Assembly (NCBI RefSeq): GCF_030463535.1 | Contig: NC_132888.1 | Span: 23,959,269-24,023,268, forward strand | Direction: 5' to 3' | Origin: Salminus brasiliensis | Taxonomy: Eukaryota; Chordata; Actinopteri; Characiformes; Bryconidae | DNA length: 64,000 bases | In this document: in pieces, positions 54,440 to 64,000 of the stretch | Numbering within the stretch: the first letter of the stretch is position 1 | How the letters are laid out: each line of letters starts with the position of its first letter | Translations under genes and position numbers: made by a program | Notes under the pieces: model-generated | Told to the model about the DNA's origin: nothing | The model's input: the letters and a program-made list of their open reading frames with translations, nothing else | Databases searched by the model: none

Positions 54440-54575
54440 CAGGTCAGCGCTGGCTCAGTGGTTACGCTCTGGGCTATTGATGATAAGGTTGTGGGTTCGA
54501 TACCCTGGGCCACTGTTGAGCAAGACCTCTTTACTTCCTGGGTGCCGGAGCACGAGCGTCTATGAATTTCTACTT
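54440..54575 (+). mobile_element. tRNA-derived SINE
   Basis: Box A 'tggctcagtgg' (54451-54461) and box B 'ggttcgatacc' (54494-54504), followed by 'gttgagcaagacctctttac' and 'ctgggtgccggagcac'. Same family as 44283-44485. Confidence 0.8.
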
Positions 54576-55439
54576 GTGTGAAAACATTTTTAATAGATTT
54601 GATAAAACACTGTAAATTCAATGTTAAGTTTCAAAGAACCGTAAGGAGGCAGGCCCTCGTCATTTCAATAGGTTACTCAATAGGTTTCAATAGGTCACCC
54701 AATCCCCAATCCTCATAATGAACAGCACCCCAGCATATCTAGAACCACTGAAACAGACGATCCAGGAACAGGAAGCTTCTACAGTTTTAATACAAGGTTC
54801 CTTCAGTCCTGTGGGGCAGGCCTGTCTTCAGCACAGTTTGGTGACGTCCCTGCTCAGACACACCTTTTAAACATGGTGAAGGTGTGGTGTGCTGAACTCT
54901 GGTCCTCCAGGCCTCCAACAACTGAACCCCCTGCAGCAGCCTATTGACGGCCATATCCTAAGCAGTCTACCGTTGATTTTTTTGGCTGAGTATACAAATA
55001 GCATAGATTAACGTAGGCGAAGCAGCCCATTTTTCATCCAAGGGTCGATGACGCTGTATGAACTCTGTGTGAATGAAGGTGTGTGTAGGGTTGATTTCCA
55101 GGGTTGGTACTAAAGGTGGTACTACAGCGTAGACAGAGTCGATTTTCAGGATCAGGGACAGTCTAGTAGGGTGTCGGAGTAGTCGCCTCGTATGAATCCG
55201 ACTGTACAAAGACACAGCGGTGTGTCTAACCTTCATCACTGCCTTAATGATTCATGGTTGTGACTGGCAGTGTTGTCAGGGTTGTGTGATGGTCTCCTAT
55301 GCGTCCATAGGAATGATTTAGCTGCCTGATATTGCACTAAACATGGCCATTCGAAAGCAGAGGCTCTCCTTAATCTGTTTTTAATACAATTTCTTTGAAA
55401 TGATTCGGTACACCCACTCGTTCCCTGATGAAACTTTGC

Positions 55440-55760
55440 TGGTGAGGCTGGCGGATCCTCGCCGCGTTTAGCCGCTGCAGGCTCGTACAGCAGCAGCCCA
55501 CACCCAGCCGAGCGAGAGATGAATCGCTCAGGCCGAACTGCTCTGCGATGCCAGCCAATAGGAGGCGGCCTGAGCGTCCGCGTCAGCCAATCAGAAGGCT
55601 GTTGCTAGGGCTAAGGGAGGTACAGCCACCTTATTAGCGCCATTCCCATTGGCACCGTTCAGACATCCGGAGCAACCTGCAAGAAGACGAAGCTCCAGCA
55701 TCAGAGAAAGCATTAGGATTCAGGGGCGACCGCTCGCCTCCCCTCCTCCACCACTCGGGG
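55440..55760. promoter_or_regulatory. CpG-rich island with two CCAAT boxes
   Basis: The segment is far richer in GC and CpG than its surroundings ('cctcgccgcgtttagccgct', 'gagcgtccgcgtcagccaat'). It carries CCAAT boxes at about 55555 and 55588, about 33 bp apart, as in NF-Y-driven promoters. No coding exon is recognised downstream on either strand before hspb1 (minus) or after ywhag (plus). It could serve an unidentified non-coding transcript or be a distal control region. Confidence 0.4.
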
Positions 55761-57211
55761 GTGGCACGACTCTGTCATAGAGACAAAAAGGCCACCGTGT
55801 GTGACAAGCAGGTCTCACCATGCTAAGGTCACTGCAGATCACATCATATTGGACCTGGCTGAATGGGATAATGGGCATTATACTGGCAGCTAGGACGCTG
55901 ATTGCCTGTTTTAACATAAAAAAGGGGTTAATGATTATTTGCAAAGCAGTGTAATTGCAAAGCCCTTATTTTGTGCCGACACTCACCGTCCTAATTATTC
56001 CCGAAACATAATTAACCCACAATTAACAAAGAGCACTGTCCCATGCTCAATTTGGACTATATCGGAATACACCTTATTCCAACAGGATGGGAGAATGGAC
56101 TGCATTTAGATATGTATGTACAGACGTAACTTAAAAGGCTTGCTCTGGCTAAGTGAGGAAGAACAAAGCAGCCTACTGGGTGCATGTGACTCCCGTGACC
56201 CATTTTAGAAATCTAACTGGGGGGAAATCTTGGGCAAAAATACTGATTGAGTAAGTAAAAGGCACGTGCAATACTGCAGTCAGCCCAATCGAGCTCTTTC
56301 AGAGCAGATACAACTATTTGGAGGGGATTTATTTGAATTTAGCAGCACGGAAAATGCTAAATCTTGAGACATGTCTATCTGCATTTCATTAATTGCATTT
56401 ACATACTACTGGCTGATTAAAGCATGGATCAAATCATACACATCATGGCATGCTAGGTGATAGGCCCATTGAAGGCCCTGCCACAGCCTCTCAATGTGTA
56501 AGGTGGTTCGAGTAAGGTGGGTTGCTCTTTGGCAATCCTAATGATTGTTTTGCTGCACGACCCAATTGGCCTCGAGCTTCAGATCGCAGACTGATGGCTG
56601 GGCATTCTCATAGAGCAGAATTCATAGTTGGCTTGGGGGTCTTCAATGGGGGTGTTTTTTGTTTTTTTTTGCTGTTGTGAGACAAGCCTTTATGGTTCCC
56701 TTGGTTAGCAGTGTTTCCTCTTCCATGCTTTTTGAGAACCTATAGCTTCATTTGTATAACTGAAAAGATTCTGCTTAAAGCAGCATTATGCAATAACTGG
56801 TATTTCTTGCTTCTGAGCTCCCCCTATAGTCAGGACGTGTAATTCAAACTTTGAACCACCCCTAAAAAACACACTTTACACAAGTACACATAGTTCCAAG
56901 TCCAGCCTAGCAATGATAGAGACACCTTTCTCCCTTTTACAAGTCAGTAGAGCATCACAATGATCTTGAAGCTGTTGTTTTAAGATAGAAAATGCTACAT
57001 GGTGTTGCTTTAAGTGATGTTTCGGCTGCAGTTAAGTCTGAGTTTGCCCTGTTTAAGTAAACCCTCACATTTATAGGCTTTTAGTACATAAGCATTGTTC
57101 ATTTGAAACCATATATTAAATAATAAATGAACACTGACCACTGTTGTTGTGATAGAAAGCCACCATCACACTGTCTGGTTACAAGCTTCTTGGAGAGGCT
57201 AATTCTTGATT
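55761..57211. other. Interval between the CpG island and the hspb1 remnant
   Basis: No exon, RNA gene or named mobile element recognised; ordinary AT-rich sequence with a T-run near 56657. Confidence 0.45.
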
Positions 57212-57689
57212 TTATTTATTGGCTTTAGACACAGGGGTAGACTCTTCTGCACCCTGGAGGGCAGGCTTAGGCAGGGGAGCTTCGATGTTCAGCACGCCAT
57301 CAGGAGAAAGGGAGGAGGTGACCTTCTCAGTGTCCACTCCAGGTGGGAGACTGTGTAAAGAGAGGAGCTGATGTCGGTTCTTATCTCATCAGTGAGAGCA
57401 TGGCTGATAGAAACAGCTTCGCATTTGATTTTAAACTCAAGCATATTCCCTGGTGAAACTTCTGCATATGTATCCGTGCTCGTCTCTGCGCTCCTCGTGT
57501 TTTCCTGCGGTAAAAAAAAAAGCTATAGCTCACCGGCATTTATTCATGCTCCATCTGAGTGATAATCCTAAAATGACAATTGCATTAAAGATTGAATGCA
57601 GACAAGCAAGTCATGCATACAATGTTTAAGCAGCCCATGACTTAATATTGGGAAATGTACCAGGCCCCAACTCATCCTCCTCAGCCCCC

Positions 57690-57850
57690 TATATACCCTC
57701 CACTCTCACTTCACCTTTGTGTCAAAAAACATTGTACTCACCACCACTCCGTCTCCTCCCATCTTCTTTACTGCTCACCTCAGCCATGGGGTACTCGGCT
57801 TCATGCACCCACCACCATGCCACCCTAAACTTCAGCCCAAAAGTCTTCTG
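57690..57850. repeat. Duplicated block A in hspb1 intron 1
   Basis: About 155 bp ('ctctcacttcacctttgtgt' to 'cttcagcccaaaagtcttct') repeated at 57994-58145 with a few substitutions, in direct orientation about 300 bp away. The flanking 'aaaacatcagggccttt' / 'ttttctgggggcctctgcac' phrase also occurs at 57900-57990 and again at 59130-59220. Confidence 0.8.
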
Positions 57851-57993
57851 AGTTTAACATAGCTGCCCTACATTAAAACCATGTCTGTCTTGATATCTAA
57901 AAAAACATCAGGGCCTTTGAGGGACTAGGTAAACGCCTCGATGGACAATGGTCCAGACCATTTTCTGGGGGCCTCTGCACATAGTATTATGCG

Positions 57994-58145
57994 TACTCTC
58001 ACTTCACCTTTGTGTCAAAAAATATCGTACCTACCACCACTCCGTCTCCTCCCATCTTCTTTACTGCTCACCTCAGCCATGGGGTACTCAGCTTCATGCA
58101 CCCACCGCCATTCCACCCTGAACTTCAGCCCAAAAGCCTTCTAAG
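57994..58145. repeat. Duplicated block B in hspb1 intron 1
   Basis: Second copy of the block at 57690-57850. Both carry a similar short open frame by chance, with no conserved domain. Confidence 0.8.
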
Positions 58146-58393
58146 TTCCCTCCCTATTCCAGCTCTACGAGCATGGTCCATATTAACAAATTCTACATTT
58201 ACTGTCCTTTAATATATGTAAATGAGCTGCCCTATATTTCATTTCCTTCAAACAGCAGTTGGGCCGAAACACTCCTTATTGGTTCAATGAGAATGGATGG
58301 GATGCATTTTCCAGGACGGGCTCATCAAGTTCAAATAGATTATCTTCTCAGATGTGGGCTGGGGTGAGAATAACCCAGTCTAATTATCTGGAT

Positions 58394-58396
<3 letters not shown>

Positions 58397-58464
<68 letters not shown>
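58397..58464. repeat. (AT)n microsatellite
   Basis: About 34 AT units in hspb1 intron 1, some 40 bp downstream of exon 1. Confidence 0.95.
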
Positions 58465-58467
<3 letters not shown>

Positions 58468-58869
58468 TGATAGCACCAATAACATATTAGAACCTTACAG
58501 CTTTCAACCATCGCTGATTTTCACCATTCCATCCTTGGTCTTGACCGTCAATTCCTCAGGGTTGAACTGGTTGACATCCACGCTGACCTTCCACTTGTCT
58601 CGGCTTTGATTTATGTCAGACATGCCTCCGCTGAGCTGGCGGGCCAGCATGCATGCAGACAGGCTTTGTGGGAAAAGGCTGAAGAGTCCAGAGTCCATCA
58701 TGGAGCCTGGTGGTCGCAGGTACCCAGGCCAGTGGCTGCTCGACCAGGAATGGAGCTCATCTGGTCAGACTGGCATGCCAAAAGCCTGGTCAAAGATCCA
58801 GCTGCCATGATGCCAGTAACGTAAGGGATCCCAGGGAACCCTATTGAATTGCAGGCTTTTGAATCAGCT

Positions 58870-61160
58870 GCAGATGATTAAAACATGGTTAAAGAGGATT
58901 TGGTAGAAGTCTGTCTTATTAAACCTCAGAAATGTAGTTTGGGTTGCTTTTGATTGTTGAAGTGAATGGGGTCACAGTGTCCAGATTCAACCAGCTCTCT
59001 GTGGCCTTCAGAAAGAAGTCTCCAACAATCCTAAAATGTCATCACGTGAGCTACAGGTAGGTCTTGTGTCTCTCAGAAAGCGATTTCATGGGAGGTGTGC
59101 AAGGAGGAAACCTTGCTGTCTTGCTATCTAAAAAACATCAGGGCCTTAGGTCCTAGGTATTCTCCTGCAAACAATGGTCCAGCCCATTTTCTGGGGGCCT
59201 CTGCACATACTGCAATACTTCACTGTTTTATGGTTGTTTGGTTACTTGGCAAGGAGTCACCAAAGCTCGTGTTGTCCCCTGAATGACTGCATGGGTTGGA
59301 AGAGGACACTTGAGTCATGTGTGCACAGAACATTCATGAATGTAAGCTGAGTCACAGTCTGGATATATTTTTACCCATGCCAAATGTTTGGTACATTAGG
59401 GGGAGACGTTGCACCTGAGGGAACATGTAGGAGGTGACATAGCCAAGAAGACTACAGCACATAATGGCCACACGTTTAGATATTGGTGTGTTATAACTAT
59501 TAGCATGTGAGGTTGCATTGGTTCTTACTTTATACAATAATATAAGACAGATTTTGGGTCAGTTATGAAGATAAATCGGGACTGGTCAAATGTATGAAAT
59601 TCAAGGACTTGCAAAATCTCCAAAATGTCATCATTACAGCAGAAGGGGGAAAAATACAAGAGAAGTCAATACAAAAAGATTAGATTAAGTCATTTCTGAG
59701 CATTTCTATTATTTCATTCATCCTAATTCTGTGACTTTTCAATGACAAATTCAATGTTTTCAACTGAATTTGAACTGAGAAATTCTCTATTTTAAAATCT
59801 AAACAGAAATGATTATAATGAAGGTGCAGAGCAGACTGTGTTGCCTGAATAGCATGTAGTGATTTAGAAGGCTGTGCCTCAAGTAGAGAAGTTGAGTAAG
59901 TAGTGGAGTAAGTAAGTTAGCTATGACCAACCAATGCCTCTGCTACAAAGTATTTATATGTGCAAAAGCTGTGCAGCTGATCCAGTGCTTCTTCTGAAAT
60001 CAGCGGTAATAGGGTCTCAATAGCGGGACCTTTTGGTCTACTCTTCTGAGAAGGCTTTACCTTAGATGTCTATGATGAATAATACACTACAAGCTTAAAA
60101 GTAAAGGTACTACACATGATTAATTGAGCAATGATGCCGTACAAGAACCACTTTTGGTTCTATTAAGAACCATGTTTGAAATAAAGATGTGGGTAGAACC
60201 TTGGTGAAGAACCTGAAGAATCTCTGTTACAAGCATGGAGCTTTATTGAACCTGGCATCGTTCAAAGAACCACTTCTACCACTTTATTGAACATAGCTGT
60301 GAGGATTTAATTGCATTCAGTCACAAGTTTATTAGTGGAGTAAGACATTTAAGTCTAGATCACAGAGGTTTGGTTTATCCCAAAGATATTGGATGAAGCT
60401 CTAGTTCCACAGCTCCACAGTGCGGTGGGTGTGTTTTGGGGATGGTTATATCCCTATAGCTTATGTTTAGCATTGTTTTCTCTTGGTAAGCTTTCTGTTT
60501 CATTTTGCTTTGACATTGACACAGAATTCAGGTTTAATTTTACTGATTAATTCAGGCTTAAATCTGTGTACCAATTACAGCAAACAGCACATTCCTAAAA
60601 TGCAAAAGTTACCGGAAACTCACTCTGGATAGACCTGTAGGCAGGACTTACTTGCATTTAAGGGTTAAATGCCTGTCAGCAGTGGATGCAGTGTCTCCCA
60701 CTTTTTAGTCTAGGCCTAGGCTTAAACTAGGTCTGGGTGACTAGCCCATAGTATACCAGGAGTACATGAACTGCAACCAAAAGACTGAGTAATGAGTCAC
60801 TGGAACAGAGAATGTTAATGAACCCTGTAACACAGACAATTCAGTAAAAACAGTGTGGCCCTTTAGTCTGTGGTTTTCCACAACAGTCACACATAATGGG
60901 CTTTAATGAAGGGTTAGGTAGTTTGGAGTGAATTCCAAAAGATACCAAACAATATTCCGTCACCTTGTTGCATGGCAACTGTTGCCACAGTAACCTCAGC
61001 TCTCCCACTCTGCGCTGAAGAGCGGGCATCTCTGTCACAGCTCAAAACGCCAAGCAAATGCAAAACACACAAATGAACATTACATGCGTTTGTGATGTGT
61101 GGCTGACTATAGCACATCTGGGAATGACAAATTTAGCTTCTTCGTTTCATGAAAAGGCTT
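58870..61160. other. Intergenic region between hspb1 and the Tc1 elements
   Basis: No gene recognised. It contains a third copy of the 'aaaacatcagggcctt' phrase (59130-59220), AGAACC-type motifs at 60140-60290 and a reverse family B fragment at about 60280-60480 ('tagctgtgaggatttaattg', 'ccacagctccacagtgcggt'). Confidence 0.45.
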
Positions 61161-61164
61161 TGGT

Positions 61165-61258
61165 TCAACACTATTATTATTCTTATTGTTATTATTATTA
61201 TGATGATTATTGTTGTTGTTGTTTTTGCTGCAGCTGCTGCTGTTCTAGTTGTAGTTAG
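61165..61258. repeat. (TTA)n/(TTG)n/(GCT)n trinucleotide tract
   Basis: Compound run: TTA units, then GTTGTTGTTG, then 'gctgcagctgctgctg'. Its open frames are simple Y/D/C or I/V/A runs without meaning. Confidence 0.85.
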
Positions 61259-61673
61259 ACCATTAGACCACCAAACTCTTATACCAGTTGATGCCATTGA
61301 TACAGAGCCCCTAAAGTATCAATGTACAAAAATAATATTTAGAGATAAATAACGTTCCTTCAAATATTTATGAATGATAAATTGATTCCTTTCATGTAAC
61401 AATTGGTTATCTCTGTAGTCATGTAATATGTTCCCTCAATTTGACAAATAATTCCCTCCATTTCATCTACTGTTTTAGGTAAACTGAGAGAATGAGTCAT
61501 TAAAATAACATTTTGAGTAATAAAATATTTTTATTTGATATTATATTTCTTTGATACTCTGTCCTTTTACATTATGTGAAGTTTCCATGATAATTAAATT
61601 GCATTGTGCAAAAATGGAACACAGTTTCGTCCAAAATTACTAAATCATGGGTTCTTAAGTATATATATATATA

Positions 61674-61871
61674 CAGTGGGGAGAACAAGTATTTGATACA
61701 CTGCTGATTTTTCAGGTTTTCCCACTTGCAAAGCATGTAGAAGACTGTAATTTTTATCATAGGTACTCTTCAACTGTGAGTGATGGAATCTAAAACAAAA
61801 ATCCAGAAAAATACATTGTATGATTTTTAAATAATTAATTTCCATTTTATTGTGGGAAATAAGTATTTGAT
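61674..61871 (+). repeat. Left terminal inverted repeat of the Tc1 element
   Basis: Starts 'cagtggggagaacaagtatt' and ends 'gggaaataagtatttgat'. It is complementary to 63082-63279 with no mismatch seen. Direct repeat motif 'aagtatttgat' at about 61688 and 61861. Confidence 0.93.
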
Positions 61872-62041
61872 CATCTATCAACCAGTAAGAATTTTGGCTC
61901 TCACAGACATGTTACTTCTTCTTTACGAAGCCCTCCTGTTCTCCACTCATTACCTGTATTAACTGCACCTGTTTGAACTCGTTACCTGTATAAAAGACAC
62001 CTGTCCACACACTCAATCAGTCAGACTCCAGCATCTCCACA

Positions 62042-63064
62042 ATGCCCAAGACCAGAGAGCTTTGTAAGGACATCAGGGATAAAATTGTAGACCTGCACAA
62101 GGCTGGGATGGGCTACAGGACAATAGGCAAGCAGCTTGGTGAGAAGGCAACAACTGTTGGTGCAATTATTAGAAAATGGAAGAAATGCAAAATAACGGAT
62201 AATCTCCCTCGGTCTGGGGCGCCATGCAAGATCTCACCTCGTGGAGCATCAATGATCTTGAGGAAGGTGAGGAATGAGCCCAGAATTACATGGCAGGACC
62301 TGGTCAATGACCTGAATAGAGCTGGGACCACAGTCTCAAAGAAAACAATCAGTAACACTCTACGCCGTCAAGGATTAAAATCCTGCAGTGCACGCAAGGT
62401 GCCCTTCCTCAAGCCAACGCATGTCAAAGCCCGTCTGAAGTTTGCAAATGACCATCTGAATGATCCAGAGGAGGAATGGGAGAAGGTCATGTGGTCTGAT
62501 GAGACAAAAATAGAACTTTTTGGTTTAAACTCCACTCGTCATGTTTGGAGGAAGAAGAATGATGAGTACAACCCCAAGAACACCATCCCAACCGTGAAGC
62601 ATGGCGGTGGAAACATCATTCTTTGGGGATGCTTTTCTGCAAAGGGGACAGGACGACTGCACCGTATTGTGGGAAGGATGGATGGGGCCATGTATCGTGA
62701 GATTTTGGCCAACAACCTCCTTCCCTCAGTAAGAGCACTGAAGATGGGTCGTGGCTGGGTCTTCCAGCATGATAACGACCCAAAACACACAGCCAGGGCA
62801 ACTAAAGAGTGGCTCCGTAGGAAACATCTTAAGGTCCTGGAGTGGCCTAGCCAGTCTCCAGACCTGAATCCAATAGAAAATCTTTGGAGGGAGCTTAAAG
62901 TCCGTGTGGCCCAGCGACAGCCACGAAACCTGAAGGCTCTGGAGGAGATCTGTATGGAGGAGTGGGCCAAAATCCCTGCTGCAGTGTGTGCAAACCTTGT
63001 CAAGAACTACAGGAAACGTCTCATCTCTGTAATTGCAAACAAAGGTTTCTGTACCAAATATTAA
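62042..63064 (+). CDS. Tc1-like DD34E transposase, intact
   Basis: Cut-and-paste transposase of the IS630/Tc1/mariner superfamily; it binds the terminal repeats and inserts at TA. 340 aa, the normal full length, with no stop or frameshift. Residues 1-110 form a paired-like double helix-turn-helix DNA-binding region ([20 protein letters not shown], then [21 protein letters not shown]) with a GRPR-like variant RSGAPCK between the halves. The catalytic triad is visible as D in [13 protein letters not shown] in [12 protein letters not shown] and E in [15 protein letters not shown], spaced as DD34E. The C-terminus ends [13 protein letters not shown]. The start is the first ATG after the left repeat and leader. 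It is the only intact mobile-element gene in the window. Confidence 0.96.
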   Translation: MPKTRELCKDIRDKIVDLHKAGMGYRTIGKQLGEKATTVGAIIRKWKKCKITDNLPRSGAPCKISPRGASMILRKVRNEPRITWQDLVNDLNRAGTTVSKKTISNTLRRQGLKSCSARKVPFLKPTHVKARLKFANDHLNDPEEEWEKVMWSDETKIELFGLNSTRHVWRKKNDEYNPKNTIPTVKHGGGNIILWGCFSAKGTGRLHRIVGRMDGAMYREILANNLLPSVRALKMGRGWVFQHDNDPKHTARATKEWLRRKHLKVLEWPSQSPDLNPIENLWRELKVRVAQRQPRNLKALEEICMEEWAKIPAAVCANLVKNYRKRLISVIANKGFCTKY

Positions 63065-63081
63065 GTTTCTTTTTCTGGTGT

Positions 63082-63279
63082 ATCAAATACTTATTTCCCA
63101 CAATAAAATGGAAATTAATTATTTAAAAATCATACAATGTATTTTTCTGGATTTTTGTTTTAGATTCCATCACTCACAGTTGAAGAGTACCTATGATAAA
63201 AATTACAGTCTTCTACATGCTTTGCAAGTGGGAAAACCTGAAAAATCAGCAGTGTATCAAATACTTGTTCTCCCCACTG
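63082..63279 (-). repeat. Right terminal inverted repeat of the Tc1 element
   Basis: Exact inverted match of 61674-61871, ending 'gttctccccactg' before TA. It begins 18 bp after the transposase stop codon. Confidence 0.93.
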
Positions 63280-63291
63280 TATATACATATA

Positions 63292-64000
63292 CAGTCATGC
63301 CCGAAAGTATTCATACCCCTGGAAAAATTTGACTTAAATTTACTTTTATTTAACCAGAAGTTATATTTTTGCCTTGAAACGACACAGGCATCTCCCAGGA
63401 GATAACACGATGATGTACAAGAGGCATCATTGTGGGAAAAAGTATTTCTCAGCTTTTATACACATTTGAACAAAAAGTGGCATGTCCAAAATTATTCATA
63501 CCCTTTGAAAACTGTCACAGTATATGGGAAAATCCAAAGTTCTATACCATTCCAAATAGTCCAAGCTGTTTTAAAGCATCCTAATTACCCTGATTCATTG
63601 GGAACAGCTGTTTTAATCAACTCAACAGGAGAAAAACAGCAGCTCTCTGCAGTTGGTTTGTGGACAGTCATGGCTAAGACAAAGGAGCTCACTAAGGACC
63701 TGCGGCTGTGCATTGTGGCCGCTCACAAGTCAGGAAAGGGCTATAAAGCCATATCAAAATGTTTTCAAGTTCCAGTGGCTACAGTGCAAAGTATTATTAA
63801 AAAATACAAGAAGTTCCGCACTGTGGAAAATCTCAGATGATGTGGTCGGAAGCCAAAAGTGACACCTGTGCTGGCCAGGAGAATAGTGAGAGAGGTGAAA
63901 AAAAATCCAAGGATCACCACCAAGGCCATCCTGGTGAATCTGGACTCTGCTGGTGGCGACATCTCAAGGCAGACAGTTCAACGGACACTGCACACTGCTG
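63292..64000 (+). mobile_element. Second Tc1-like transposon, 5' part, running off the window
   Basis: Left end 'cagtcatgcccgaaagtatt' after TA (63290-63291), unrelated to the repeats of the element 12 bp to its left, so it is a different Tc1 family. An inner repeat-like 'aaattattcatacccttt' is near 63490-63508. Its right half lies beyond 64000. Confidence 0.85.
63670..64000 (+). pseudogene. Tc1 transposase N-terminus with premature stop
   Basis: From the ATG at 63670: MAKTKELTKDLRLCIVAAHK, then YKAISKCFQVPVATVQSIIK and KKFRTVENLR, followed by a TGA at 63838-63840. The frame then continues CGRKPKVTPVLARRIVREVK and PRITTKAILVNL, as expected of a Tc1 transposase in which the codon for a residue of the linker became a stop. 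The protein is therefore inactive unless the stop is a sequencing error. The catalytic domain is outside the window. Confidence 0.85.

Larger units (their letters stand above)
57212..58863 (-). pseudogene. hspb1: Small heat-shock protein beta-1 gene, broken
   Basis: HSPB1 is an ATP-independent chaperone with an alpha-crystallin domain. All three exons are recognisable. Exon 1 (about 58510-58863): RVPWDPLRYW and FDQAFGMP, HWPGYLRPP, ARQLSGGMSDI, then WKVSVDVNQFNPEELTVKTK. Exon 2 (57441-57504): KHEERRDEHGYICRSFTREY. Exon 3 (57212-57350): [20 protein letters not shown] to SKANK and stop. Damage: no start codon before RVPW (a TGA at 58864-58866 lies in frame instead); an in-frame TGA at 58765-58767 just after FGMP; and the exon 2 donor reads TTGAGT instead of GTGAGT. 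Adjacency to ywhag matches vertebrate synteny. The gene is almost certainly non-functional here, with a functional copy expected elsewhere if this is one of two teleost duplicates. A sequencing error cannot be excluded for single bases. Confidence 0.82.
61674..63279 (+). mobile_element. Complete Tc1-like transposon, probably young
   Basis: 1606-bp element flanked by TA on both sides (61672-61673 and 63280-63281). The terminal inverted repeats span 61674-61871 and 63082-63279 (198 bp) and read as identical base for base. Each repeat carries 'aagtatttgat' near both its outer and inner end, the IR/DR arrangement of transposase binding sites. The interior encodes one full-length transposase with no break. 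Perfect repeats plus an intact gene suggest recent insertion. The insertion site is an (AT)n tract. Confidence 0.95.

Noticed and set aside
55370-55558. 62-codon minus-strand open frame in the CpG island.
   Set aside because: No recognised motif; open because of GC-rich composition.
62113-63003. Long minus-strand open frames opposite the transposase.
   Set aside because: Antisense shadows of the Tc1 transposase with no independent features.

Overview
The window is nuclear DNA of a ray-finned fish, most likely a teleost. Evidence: spliced vertebrate genes with GT-AG introns, many Tc1/mariner-type elements, tRNA-derived SINEs, dispersed non-autonomous DNA elements, and AT-rich introns full of microsatellites. 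Otophysan affinity (characiform or catfish) is my guess from the repeat types only.

Layout. (1) 1-5.6 kb: a direct tandem partial duplication of dhrs11, now a pseudogene keeping exons 1, 3 and 4, flanked on both sides by copies of the same 3' flanking segment. (2) 6.77-14.70 kb, minus strand: complete dhrs11, a short-chain dehydrogenase (7 exons, 255 aa, one GC-AG intron). Its first intron carries a cluster of direct and inverted repeat modules. (3) 16.5-17.7 kb: a decayed Tc1 element split by an 835-bp LTR-like insertion that contains an expanded minisatellite. (4) 18.1-22.0 kb, minus strand: a GPI-anchored carbonic anhydrase of the ca4 type; only the signal-peptide exon was not found. (5) 22-36 kb: gene-poor, with a LINE tail, minisatellites and several non-autonomous element families. 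(6) 36.67-38.06 kb, minus strand: five intact exons encoding the two C-terminal SH3 domains of a RIM-binding protein (tspoap1-like), with no upstream exons recognised. (7) 46.62-52.51 kb, plus strand: complete ywhag (14-3-3 gamma, 247 aa). (8) 57.2-58.9 kb, minus strand: hspb1 (small heat-shock protein) with all three exons recognisable but broken. (9) 61.67-63.28 kb: a complete Tc1-like transposon with 198-bp terminal repeats that read as identical and an intact 340-aa DD34E transposase; a second, degraded Tc1 begins 12 bp after it.

The genes do not form a pathway. ywhag next to hspb1 matches their neighbourhood in other vertebrates, which supports both identities. dhrs11, ca4 and tspoap1 all map to human chromosome 17, so those neighbours are also plausible. 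No novel multi-gene system was found. The most distinctive items are the intact Tc1 element, the 5'-truncated double-SH3 gene, the dhrs11 duplicate that lost its cofactor motif in frame, the broken hspb1, and the nested LTR/Tc1 with an internal minisatellite.
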